Shown piece by piece: positions 26,045 to 34,457 of a stretch of 54,030 bases of DNA. The notes under the pieces are model-generated. The model ran no database searches. It worked only from the letters and a program-made list of their open reading frames with translations, and was not told the DNA's origin. How positions within the stretch are numbered: the stretch's first letter is position 1; each line of letters begins with the position of its first letter. Source of the stretch: Saprospiraceae bacterium UBA7328 (lineage in GTDB: Bacteria; Bacteroidota; Bacteroidia; Chitinophagales; Saprospiraceae); contig DKPS01000012.1 in the NCBI GenBank assembly GCA_002471345.1, positions 1-54,030 of the forward strand, read 5' to 3'. Both the position numbers and the translations under genes were made by a program.

Positions 26045-28682
26045 AAGTATTTGTATCACTATAGTATTAATAATTGTTCCATTTGTCCTAGCCGCTTCTA
26101 CCAAAATACCTATAAAGATAGAACAGCACCTAGATGGTGCTCCTATTACTCTTGGTATACCTTTTAAAAAAGGAGAACTTCTGTCTCCAGATCATGCACG
26201 AGTTCTGAATAGTGAAGGAAATGAAATACCTTCTCAGATCACACAGGTAACAACATGGGAGCCAGTAGATTACAGTACTAAATGGATTTGGGTTTTCTTC
26301 TTTGCAGAAGAAGGAGATAATTATACTTTAGAATATGGTCCTGAGATACAGAGGGCACAGATACAAGGTCATCGTGTAAAAATTAAAAATGGACAAAGAC
26401 GAGGTCAACCGGCAATAGTGGAAACAGGTTTGCTCAGATTTACAGTCAATAAACGTACAGGTGGATTTATTGATGATGTCATGTTGGATTTAGAAGGAAA
26501 TGGATATGATGCCAATGATACTATTGCAACTAGTAAAAACAATAGGGGGTCTTTTCTTGATATTCTAGATGATAAGGGAATAGATCTCTCAACTGCGCAT
26601 ATACTTCGAACTGTGAAAGAAAAAGGTTCGGGCCCACTGCATAGTATTCTTCGTATCGAAGGCGAGTATGAATATAATGATGAAAATAACAATGCTTCTC
26701 CTTTTACAATCAGAATACATGTATATGCGGGTAAATCCTACATTAAAGTTTATCATACCATAACCTATACAGGCAATCCTGATAAACATACTGCAGTAGA
26801 AGGTGAACATATGATGGTAGCGCTTTCAGACGGTCTTATGAAACCTGATAACGAAAGCGATGATAAGGGATGGTTAGAGCCAGACGACCGAATAAAGTCA
26901 ACAGGAATAACTCTAGATTATAATCTCTCTGGACAGAAAATTTTTAAATCTGGATATTTGCAAGGTGAATGGTATAATGCTAAGGATCCTCAACTTTTTA
27001 ACACAGAGATCATTGATCAAAAAAATATTTATGTATTTCAAAATGGCCCAAAACCTGATCGTATACCACCTGTACCCAACTCTACAGAAGATTCAAGGAT
27101 CGACGGTTTTAATGGTGTCATTTCAGATAATCTAAAAGAACATAAAAGTGTCGACAAAGTCCAAGGCTGGTCTGACATCTCTGACGGGAAGTGGGGTATA
27201 GGCATAGGCATTAAAAATTTCATCGAGGAATATCCTAAAGAGATAAATGTTGATATTGAAAATAGTAGTTGTACTGCCTTTACGTGGTCGCCAAAAGCTG
27301 ATCCAATGAGCTTTGCACGCAGCAGTGGTAGAAGAGATCAACAGATGGTAGCTAATATGGCACAAGGAGTGACTAAAACGAGTGAAATGGTGGTATACTT
27401 TCATGATGCCAATGAGAATAATGACGGATTAAAAAGAACATTAGATTATGTCATTAATCCTCCCGTACCTCACGCTGCACCGGAGACATATAGCAATAGT
27501 ATGGTGTATGGTAGATTCTCACCTGAGTCAAACAGTTATTCTGAATTAGAGAGGTCATTAGAGTACAAATTTGATTGGAACATTTACAATCAGCATTGGG
27601 AACCATGGTACGGCATGTTTGACTATGGTGATCATAAAAATAGATATGGTCGCGGAGATTGGTTTCGATGGGTGAATAATGAGCCCGCAGTAGATTTCCA
27701 ATATTGGATTCAGTTTATGCGAACTGGAGATCCGAAATATTATAAAGCAGGAGAGGCGATGAGCAGACATACGATGGATGTCGATAATATACATTGGCCT
27801 ACAAACCCAAAATACTATGGTGATACAAATCCATCTTTGGATTGGTGGCAAAATCAAAGTGACCAGGATCAAGCAACACCGTATTTAGGAGTAGGAAGAA
27901 GACATGCTAATCAGCATTGGTCGGCGATCCTTAGTGCTCATGTATGGCTTGAAGGGTGGGTTGCTTCTTACTACCTCACAGGATATCATAGAGGGCTTGA
28001 TATTGCCCGACTTACCGCGGACTCATACATAAGACGAATTTGGGGAGATCATGACCTCACAGGAAGGCGGTTGTATTTAGCTATATGGAATCTAGTCGAA
28101 GCTTGGGATGCGACAAAAGATCAAAGATATCTAGAAGATCTAAGAGAACGGGTAGACAGGATCATAGCATTGCAGAATGGACCAGATCAGTACGATGCCT
28201 TAGTGATAGATAGATATGGATACAGTCAAATATATGCTTCTCATGGATTATACAAGTATTATCAGCTTACAGGAGAAGAAAGAGTGCGTCAATCATTGAT
28301 AAGACATGCAAGAGCTATCAGAGATATTCCACCTTATAATCACGACTATGAGTCATTTTTTTCATCCATTCATAGCCTTTTAATAGGATACGAATTTACT
28401 GGGGAGCCTAGTTTTTTGAATGAAGCAAGAATCCGGTCTGAGCAAATGAAAACTGATAAATTGAACAAAAGCTTTGCTGAACTTGGAAGTCAAGGCATGA
28501 TCGCAGAAGCTTTGCATTCAGTAAGTCATTTGCCAAATAAAGGAGACTTTTCTAAGCCTTCTAGATTTGGTGTGAATTGGAGTGTGACCGAAGGTTTAAG
28601 AGTCTTTGGATGGACTCATATTTATAATGTACCATGGCTATTGTATTGGTTAAGGGAAGAGAACATGAAAGTTAAAGAATAG
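26028..28682 (+). CDS. Exported PcRGLX/YetA-like putative polysaccharide lyase
   Basis: An 884-residue protein with a signal peptide (SICITIVLIIVPFVLAA). The N-terminal region (GAPITLGIPFKKGELLSPDHARV...EIPSQITQVTTW) resembles the first domain of the PcRGLX/YetA family (exo-rhamnogalacturonan lyase of Penicillium and Bacillus YetA). A central beta-sandwich follows, then a helical toroid from about residue 500 (HWEPWYGMFDYGDHKNRYGRGDW; TGDPKYYKAGEAMSRHTMDVDNIHW; GRRHANQHWSAILSAHVWLEGW). I infer a periplasmic or surface lyase or hydrolase acting on the SusCD substrate. The family call is from recognised patterns, not an alignment. I set the start at the ATG at 26028, which overlaps the kinase gene; 26037 is an alternative. 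Confidence 0.65.
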   Translation: MTGMGKSICITIVLIIVPFVLAASTKIPIKIEQHLDGAPITLGIPFKKGELLSPDHARVLNSEGNEIPSQITQVTTWEPVDYSTKWIWVFFFAEEGDNYTLEYGPEIQRAQIQGHRVKIKNGQRRGQPAIVETGLLRFTVNKRTGGFIDDVMLDLEGNGYDANDTIATSKNNRGSFLDILDDKGIDLSTAHILRTVKEKGSGPLHSILRIEGEYEYNDENNNASPFTIRIHVYAGKSYIKVYHTITYTGNPDKHTAVEGEHMMVALSDGLMKPDNESDDKGWLEPDDRIKSTGITLDYNLSGQKIFKSGYLQGEWYNAKDPQLFNTEIIDQKNIYVFQNGPKPDRIPPVPNSTEDSRIDGFNGVISDNLKEHKSVDKVQGWSDISDGKWGIGIGIKNFIEEYPKEINVDIENSSCTAFTWSPKADPMSFARSSGRRDQQMVANMAQGVTKTSEMVVYFHDANENNDGLKRTLDYVINPPVPHAAPETYSNSMVYGRFSPESNSYSELERSLEYKFDWNIYNQHWEPWYGMFDYGDHKNRYGRGDWFRWVNNEPAVDFQYWIQFMRTGDPKYYKAGEAMSRHTMDVDNIHWPTNPKYYGDTNPSLDWWQNQSDQDQATPYLGVGRRHANQHWSAILSAHVWLEGWVASYYLTGYHRGLDIARLTADSYIRRIWGDHDLTGRRLYLAIWNLVEAWDATKDQRYLEDLRERVDRIIALQNGPDQYDALVIDRYGYSQIYASHGLYKYYQLTGEERVRQSLIRHARAIRDIPPYNHDYESFFSSIHSLLIGYEFTGEPSFLNEARIRSEQMKTDKLNKSFAELGSQGMIAEALHSVSHLPNKGDFSKPSRFGVNWSVTEGLRVFGWTHIYNVPWLLYWLREENMKVKE

Positions 28683-28806
28683 AGATTCTAATCTTATTTA
28701 TCCTTAGTTTGATTCTGTTTGCTTTAAATCTTTGAATTATGAATTCATAAATCAATGGAAAATGATAGATTCAACAATTCTAATTAAAATTCCCAATAAA
28801 CACATT

Positions 28807-29640
28807 ATGAGTTTAGATAAAGCAAAGACTCCTATTTTTTGGCTCTCTTTATCGAGTTGCTTTTGCATATTGCTATTTTCTTGTCACTCGTCTAATTCTT
28901 CTTCTGTTTCTGATGTAAAAAAAATGGCAAATTCTAAAGAGCAGCTCAAAATCGAATATATTGCTCATGCTAGCTTTTTATTGACTTATAGAGATCACAC
29001 TTTGCTTCTGGATCCTTTTGCAGATTCTGTATGGATCAGTTACACCTTTCCGAGAAACATAAAGGCAGATGCAATTTTTAGTACACATCCACACTACGAT
29101 CATGATGGAGGGTTATTCAGAGACTTGAAGCCTTACTGGGAAAGTGAAATTGCATTTTATCAAGACCCTGGAAACTACGAAATTGGCAACTTTAGAATTC
29201 AAGGGATAAAAGGAAAGCATTGTGAACCATATGGTTATGAATTTGATCAAAAGAACACCATTTTTATTTTTGAAGTTGCTGATTTAAGAATTGCTCATTG
29301 GGGTGATAATGAACCAATTAATGATGCTTTAGCTGAGCAGCTTACCGATATAGATGTTTTAATGTTGCCTATTGATGATTCCTATCACATTCTAAAAGCA
29401 GACGAAACAGCCGAAGTTATTAATCGTATCAATCCTAAAGTTATAATACCGATGCATTACAAAATTACAGATTTAGAACCTACTCCAGATAAACCTAAAA
29501 ACCTCGAGACAATAGATAAATATATAGGTGTTCGTCAAAATGTAATTAAGCTGGAAGGAAACAAAAAAGAAATAACGCGATCTGACTTACCTTCTTCTCA
29601 GGAGTACTGGGTTTTTAAACATTCTCCATTAGTTAAATGA
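28807..29640 (+). CDS. Metallo-beta-lactamase-fold lipoprotein (UlaG-like)
   Basis: A 277-residue lipoprotein; the signal ends in L-L-F-S-C-H with the lipidated Cys near residue 24. The MBL core begins IEYIAHASFLLTY, TLLLDPF, and has the metal motif H94-P-H96-Y-D98-H99, then a later Asp/His (RIAHWGD; IIPMHYK). The order of strands fits the UlaG/ComA-like branch of small-molecule hydrolases. The substrate is unknown. An in-frame TTG at 28732 would give a 25-residue-longer protein but displace the lipobox from a normal distance, so I prefer the ATG at 28807. It lies at the end of the glycan locus but after a 124-bp gap, so membership is uncertain. Confidence 0.8.
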   Translation: MSLDKAKTPIFWLSLSSCFCILLFSCHSSNSSSVSDVKKMANSKEQLKIEYIAHASFLLTYRDHTLLLDPFADSVWISYTFPRNIKADAIFSTHPHYDHDGGLFRDLKPYWESEIAFYQDPGNYEIGNFRIQGIKGKHCEPYGYEFDQKNTIFIFEVADLRIAHWGDNEPINDALAEQLTDIDVLMLPIDDSYHILKADETAEVINRINPKVIIPMHYKITDLEPTPDKPKNLETIDKYIGVRQNVIKLEGNKKEITRSDLPSSQEYWVFKHSPLVK

Positions 29641-29761
29641 AGTGCTGTTTTGTGCATATATTTTCAATCTGCGATTCCCTAATAAAGGATTCATGCTGGA
29701 GTAATACGAATGTTTATAGCTTTAATGTAATTTTTATCTATTTATACTTCAAGACTAACCA

Positions 29762-30592
29762 ATGAGAATATATTTAGTCATATTCTTTGTTTTATGCCAA
29801 ATAGCACTTTTGGAAGCTCAATCCAAAAGTCTATTTGAACAAATTAGAGATCATAATGAGGGGATAGGTCTGTGGTGGGCAGGTCATAATGGATGGATAA
29901 TAAAGTCTGAAGGGCTAGTAATCTCCACGGATATACTTTTAGATTATAGACTGCGAACTAAGCCATCTTCGATTACCAATAAAGAGTTCTCTGAGCTGAT
30001 AGATATTTCTTTTATCACTCATGGTCACCGTGATCATTTCAGTAGGTCAACTTCAGCATATCTCGCAGAACATTCTGATTGTATGTTTGTGATTCCAGAG
30101 AGTTGTGTAACTATTGCTGAGGAATTGAAATTGCCAAAGGAAAGAATAAAAGTAGCGTCCCCAAGGGAGCCATTTCAGATTATGGGAGTTCAAGTAGAAC
30201 CTTTGAGGGCCATTCATGGAAATGCTAATTTTGCGATTTACTATGAAGCCAACCTTAAAGATTGTGGTTATGTCATCAATGTAGATGGAATACGGTTTTT
30301 ACAGCCAGGAGATTCTTATCTGCTCGAAGATCATCTTTTTCTGAAAGATATAGATGTCCTCTTTTTTTCACCTACAGAACACAATATGTACATAGACAGA
30401 TCAATAATATTGATCAATACATTAGATCCTGATTATATTTTTCCACAACATCACAGCACTGCTGAAATAACAGAATCTAATAGATTTTGGGCAAAGGCCT
30501 ATCAAGATGAGGTAAAGCTCAGGTTATCTAATTCACTGAAAGAAAGATATCATATACCGAAACAGGGAGAAATGTTTTTGATTAAAAAATAA
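29762..30592 (+). CDS. Exported metallo-beta-lactamase-fold protein
   Basis: A 276-residue protein with a signal peptide (YLVIFFVLCQIALLEAQ). The MBL core starts GLWWAGHNGWIIKSEGLVISTD and has H87-G-H89-R-D91-H92 as the metal motif. Later metal-ligand candidates are in RAIHGNANF, LQPGDSY and FPQHHST. It resembles its upstream neighbour in fold but not closely in sequence, so it is probably not a recent duplicate. The substrate is unknown; location outside the inner membrane suggests an extracellular lactone, ester or phosphoester. Confidence 0.8.
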   Translation: MRIYLVIFFVLCQIALLEAQSKSLFEQIRDHNEGIGLWWAGHNGWIIKSEGLVISTDILLDYRLRTKPSSITNKEFSELIDISFITHGHRDHFSRSTSAYLAEHSDCMFVIPESCVTIAEELKLPKERIKVASPREPFQIMGVQVEPLRAIHGNANFAIYYEANLKDCGYVINVDGIRFLQPGDSYLLEDHLFLKDIDVLFFSPTEHNMYIDRSIILINTLDPDYIFPQHHSTAEITESNRFWAKAYQDEVKLRLSNSLKERYHIPKQGEMFLIKK

Positions 30593-30736
30593 TGGGCATT
30601 CTGTTTTAATCAGATCTATTATAGTTCTGTATCAAAAAGGCTTCATTGCTTTGAAGTAAGAAGAATAATAAATATTTCGACCCATGACATTAACAGTCCA
30701 AGACTTGGAAACATAATAGACATAAGAATCAATTTA

Positions 30737-31360
30737 TTATTTCAAAAGCTGTGGAAACTTGGCTTGAAATTTTTTTAATCTCGGAATAGATACACCTCTC
30801 ACATAAGGCTGATTTGGATTTTTTCTTTCGTAATCTTGATGATAATCTTCAGCATCCCAAAATGCCTCAAATGGAACAATCTCGGTGACAATTGGCTTAT
30901 CATATTCAGGAGCGATTTTAGCTTTCCATTTTTCAGAGATAGCTTTTTCTTCTTCATTTTGAAAATAGATCATAGATCTATAAGCACTCCCAAAATCAGG
31001 CTTTTGTCCAAATGTTGTTGGATCTTGTGAGCCATAATACACTTCTACTAAAGTCTCAAAACTCACAATTTGGTCATCATAGTATATTTCTACTGCTTCA
31101 GCATGACCTGTAGTACCCGATCCCACTTCTCTATAAGTTGGGTTTTTAGTCTGACCCCCAGAATATCCTGATATCACTTCCTCTACTCCTTTGACGCTTT
31201 CGAAAATGATTTCGACACACCAAAAGCATCCACTGGCAAAATAAGCCTTGCTAAGATCATCCGATAGTACTTTAGCTGGTGCTTCTTGAAGTTGCTTCCC
31301 ACTTTGAGAATTACAATTTGCAAGTGAGAATAGTAGAAAAAAAAAGGGTAATAATTTCAT
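30737..31360 (-). CDS. msrA: Peptide-methionine (S)-S-oxide reductase, lipoprotein
   Basis: A 207-residue MsrA that repairs methionine-S-sulfoxide in proteins. The catalytic Cys45 lies in GCFWCVE, followed by the family blocks GVEEVISGYSGG, NPTYREVGSGTTGHAEAVE, DPTTFGQKPDFGSAYRS and AEDYHQDYERKNP. The N-terminus is a lipoprotein signal with lipobox L-A-N-C (Cys16), so the enzyme is exported and anchored in the envelope. Cys48 is next to the active site; I see no separate C-terminal resolving cysteine. It is transcribed alone. Confidence 0.95.
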   Translation of the reverse strand: MKLLPFFFLLFSLANCNSQSGKQLQEAPAKVLSDDLSKAYFASGCFWCVEIIFESVKGVEEVISGYSGGQTKNPTYREVGSGTTGHAEAVEIYYDDQIVSFETLVEVYYGSQDPTTFGQKPDFGSAYRSMIYFQNEEEKAISEKWKAKIAPEYDKPIVTEIVPFEAFWDAEDYHQDYERKNPNQPYVRGVSIPRLKKFQAKFPQLLK

Positions 31361-31412
31361 TTAAGTATGTTTCTATTACTAAATGATTAAACAAGGGATT
31401 TGTTGTGTCTTC

Positions 31413-31936
31413 TTACTGACGATAGTAGACGAAATCGACTCCTTCTGGCTCTTTTTCGCCAATGATCACGTTCACAATCATTTTTTTATCACTGATACGC
31501 TCAAAAGTCAGATCGTCAAACCATATTTTGTCTTTCTCCATTTTGATTAATGGAAATCTATAGTCTTGTCTTTTTCTTCCCATCCTTTCATGTCTTTATG
31601 AAAGTGTTTCAATTGTAAAATGAGAGAGTTATTAATTTCTCTGATAACCATAAGTTTGTAAAAAGTAGGTTGATCATCATTGATTAGCCTGAACATTCCC
31701 ATCATCGCTCCTCCGTCAGGTGCTGACCATATTTCTTCAACTTCGCCACCGAATGCTTTTCCCTTCCATTGACCTTCAATCCAGGAGACATCTTCTATTG
31801 AGGCCACTGCAGGTCCAACTAATTCATTTTGGGTAGTTGAAATCTCATTTGTTCTTGTATTTGGTTGACATAGTGCGCTATTTGAAATGAAAACGAATGA
31901 AAGCAAAATGAATATATAAACATGGATGTTATTCAT
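31413..31936 (-). pseudogene. Frameshifted exported DUF6265-like protein
   Basis: The intact frame (31936 down to 31547) encodes 129 residues: a signal peptide (FILLSFVFISNSALCQ) and a lipocalin/DUF6265-like domain (VSWIEGQWKGKAFGGEVEEIWSAPDGGAMMGMFRL; LILQLKHFHKDMKGWEEKD), stopping after TIDFH. One frame over, the sequence continues in family style without a gap as PLIKMEKDKIWFDDLTF, ERISDKKMIVNVIIGEK and EPEGVDFVYYRQ, ending at 31413. One extra C at about 31549 (TTCC to TTCCC) would restore one reading frame. This is either a recent pseudogene or a sequencing/assembly error. Function is unknown. Confidence 0.8.
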
Positions 31937-32043
31937 GGCGTGAAACTTTATTCAACAAGTACGCTCAAAATATTCAGATTAACCATAAAAAAAATTGCTT
32001 AAGAATACATTAAGAAAAAACATATTAATAATAATCGAATATG

Positions 32044-32051
32044 TACATTTG
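32044..32051 (+). promoter_or_regulatory. -7 box TACATTTG upstream of the trypsin-fold protein
   Basis: TACATTTG matches TAnnTTTG exactly, 26 bp before the ATG at 32078. No TTG lies at the normal -33 distance. Confidence 0.4.
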
Positions 32052-32077
32052 TATTTTGAACAAAATGTTGAAACAGC

Positions 32078-32689
32078 ATGAGATACGCTTTAAGTATTTT
32101 AATAATATTTACTTTTTTAGTTGCAAATTCCCAATCTAAAAGCACAATTTCAGATTCGAGAATCGGAATATTGAAAACACAAACCAATGAGATTTTAGGC
32201 TATGGTTTTGTAGCTATGAATAAGAATGTCGTCTTCACGGCTGCTCACAATATCACATTTGAGCAGAATATGATTTTTGAAGATTCAAAGGGTAATCAGC
32301 ATACAATGAGAGTTGTTGCCACAGATAATATCGGTGATATTGGAGTCTTGATGACCAATAATGATATTCATGAGGATCCTTTCGCTTTGAACCTGAACTA
32401 TACTATTGGTCAGGAGACAAGTTTATTTGGATTTGGTATGGATAATTCATCTAATTCTCAGGTTAAACAGGGAGTAGAACTCAAGGGAAAATCTAGTAAA
32501 ATAGAGAAGAAAAAGGAGTTTAAGTCAATTGACATTGTGGTCAATAATGCACCTCAGAGAGCAGGTATGCCACTCCTAAATGCATATAATGAAGTCGTGG
32601 GAATCGTTATTGATTCTAAGTTGGAAAAGAAAGGAATTCACAATTGCAAAGTGAGTATCCTTGATAGCGATATGTGGAAAAAAATGTAA
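32078..32689 (+). CDS. Exported trypsin-fold protein lacking the catalytic serine
   Basis: A 203-residue protein with a signal peptide (LSILIIFTFLVANSQ). The fold is that of S1/HtrA-like proteases: GYGFVAMNKNVVFTAAHNIT holds the catalytic His57, and NIGDIGVLM holds the Asp (Asp87). Where G-N-S-G-G-P should give the nucleophile, the sequence reads Q-R-A-G-M-P-L-L-N, with Ala162 at the Ser position, followed by the usual EVVGIVI strand. It therefore looks like a pseudoprotease that may bind peptides or another protein. Length is right for a single protease domain with no PDZ. Confidence 0.7.
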   Translation: MRYALSILIIFTFLVANSQSKSTISDSRIGILKTQTNEILGYGFVAMNKNVVFTAAHNITFEQNMIFEDSKGNQHTMRVVATDNIGDIGVLMTNNDIHEDPFALNLNYTIGQETSLFGFGMDNSSNSQVKQGVELKGKSSKIEKKKEFKSIDIVVNNAPQRAGMPLLNAYNEVVGIVIDSKLEKKGIHNCKVSILDSDMWKKM

Positions 32690-32740
32690 TGAACTGATAA
32701 TTCTCCTCAGGATACGATTGTCGTATATCTGAAATATCAA

Positions 32741-34312
32741 TTACAATATTTTGGGGCCGTATAAAACGGCTCCATTTTTTTTGTCCAAGAATTGTTCATC
32801 TTTTACTGAGAATTTACCATTAATTATGACATGGATGATTCCTACAGGAAAGTGATGTGGGTCAGTAAATGTGCCCACTTCAGCAACCGTATTAGGATCG
32901 AAAATTGTGATGTCAGCTTTGTAACCTGCTCTAATCAATCCTTTATCTCTAAATCCCATTCTGTTAGCAGGAAGGCTTGTCATCTTGCGTATAGCATCTT
33001 CTAGAGTAAGGACTTTTTCTTCTCTCACATATTTACCTAATACTCTTACAAATGTGCCATAAGATCTTGGATGAGGAGACCCATCTCCTTTTTGAGATAA
33101 CCTTCCATCAGATGCGATAGCAGTGTGAGGATATTTCATAATGTTGCGGACATCATCTTCAGACATAGCATGATAAATACAACTTGCACCGCCACTAAAC
33201 TGAGCTCTGATTACTAATTCTGCACCATTTTCTAATGATGGTTCCATTCCTTCCATTATGCACCAGTCGTGTAGCGTTTTTGCTTCTAAATCTTTGTTCC
33301 ATGCAACTTTGGAAAATTGGATTCTTCTCAAATCTGATCCACCTCTATCATTTAGGATATTGTATATGATTTGTTTTTTAATGCTGTCTTTTAATACAGG
33401 ATTTGCTATGCGCTGTCTATATTTTCCATTACCTCCAGCTCTAGCCCATGACGGAATCAGGATTCCTATACCTGTATGACTAGCTGCATATGGATATTGA
33501 TCGGCCATTACATCTAATCCATTGGCTCTAGCTTCATCTATGAGTGCTAAGGACTCACTACTTCTTCCCCACATTGGCTTTCCAATGGCTTTGTGGTGAG
33601 TGAGGACTACAGGGATATTAGCTTTTTCACAAATTTCAATTGCTTCACCGACGCCATTTAACAGCCCTTCTCCTTCGTCTCTTAGGTGACTTGTATATAT
33701 ACCTCCATTTTCAGCAGCTACTTTAGAAATTTCGATTACCTCATCGATTTTGGCAAAAGTGCCTGGTAAATATTTCAAACCTGTAGATATCCCAAATGCC
33801 CCTTCATTCATAGCTATTTGCATCTGAGATTTCATACTGTCTAATTCAACTGAGGTCGGAGCTCGGTTTTCAAGCCCCATCACATTTGCTCTTATCTTAT
33901 TATGCCCCATTAGGAATCCAACATTCATTCCGACACCAATAGATTTTAGGGTGTCCAAGTAATTTTTAAATGGCCATGGTCCTCCACCATCAGGTCCACC
34001 TATCGCAGTGGTAACTCCCTGTCTGATATGACTTTCGCAATTTGACAATTCTAAAATGGGATCAAGATGAGCATGGATATCCACAAACCCAGGGGAAACT
34101 ACTAATCCAGTGGCGTCGATTATTTCTGTGTCTGAATTGGGAGATATTTTTCCAATATGCACAATTCTATCATCTATGATCCCTATGTCAGTAAGTTCTG
34201 ACGGATCTCCATTGCCACTATGTACTTGGCCATTAATAATGACCAGGTCATATTTTTTTCCACATGACAATACTGAAATGGCAATAACAATGAGTAGGAG
34301 TCGATTTTTCAT
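32741..34312 (-). CDS. N-acyl-D-amino-acid deacylase (amidohydrolase), lipoprotein
   Basis: A 523-residue amidohydrolase-superfamily enzyme that would release D-amino acids from N-acyl forms, perhaps in peptidoglycan or D-peptide turnover. The lipobox VLSC places the lipid anchor at Cys17. Key features are GFVDIHAHLDP (metal-binding HxH), the SHLRDEG segment, VVLTHHKAIG, a later IASDGRLSQKG with the catalytic Asp, and the closing AGYKADITIFDP typical of this branch. It runs opposite to the acyltransferase gene and is not part of the lipid locus. Confidence 0.87.
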   Translation of the reverse strand: MKNRLLLIVIAISVLSCGKKYDLVIINGQVHSGNGDPSELTDIGIIDDRIVHIGKISPNSDTEIIDATGLVVSPGFVDIHAHLDPILELSNCESHIRQGVTTAIGGPDGGGPWPFKNYLDTLKSIGVGMNVGFLMGHNKIRANVMGLENRAPTSVELDSMKSQMQIAMNEGAFGISTGLKYLPGTFAKIDEVIEISKVAAENGGIYTSHLRDEGEGLLNGVGEAIEICEKANIPVVLTHHKAIGKPMWGRSSESLALIDEARANGLDVMADQYPYAASHTGIGILIPSWARAGGNGKYRQRIANPVLKDSIKKQIIYNILNDRGGSDLRRIQFSKVAWNKDLEAKTLHDWCIMEGMEPSLENGAELVIRAQFSGGASCIYHAMSEDDVRNIMKYPHTAIASDGRLSQKGDGSPHPRSYGTFVRVLGKYVREEKVLTLEDAIRKMTSLPANRMGFRDKGLIRAGYKADITIFDPNTVAEVGTFTDPHHFPVGIIHVIINGKFSVKDEQFLDKKNGAVLYGPKIL

Positions 34313-34457
34313 TTTAGAAAAATAATGATTTCGGCTTTGAATTGAGCATAGTTTTATGAGAACTTATAATTTGAATTGTCTAGAGAATAGAATAAAAATG
34401 AAACCTCTCTATTTTATCCGACTAATTTGAATTAAGTTAGGCTTATATAGAGTGCGC

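Noticed and set aside
28732..28806. N-terminal extension of the UlaG-like lipoprotein from a TTG codon
   Set aside because: It would push the lipobox far from the N-terminus; the ATG at 28807 gives a normal lipoprotein signal.
32712..32726. Hairpin ATACGA-TTG-TCGTAT between convergent genes
   Set aside because: The 6-bp stem lacks a T-run on either strand.
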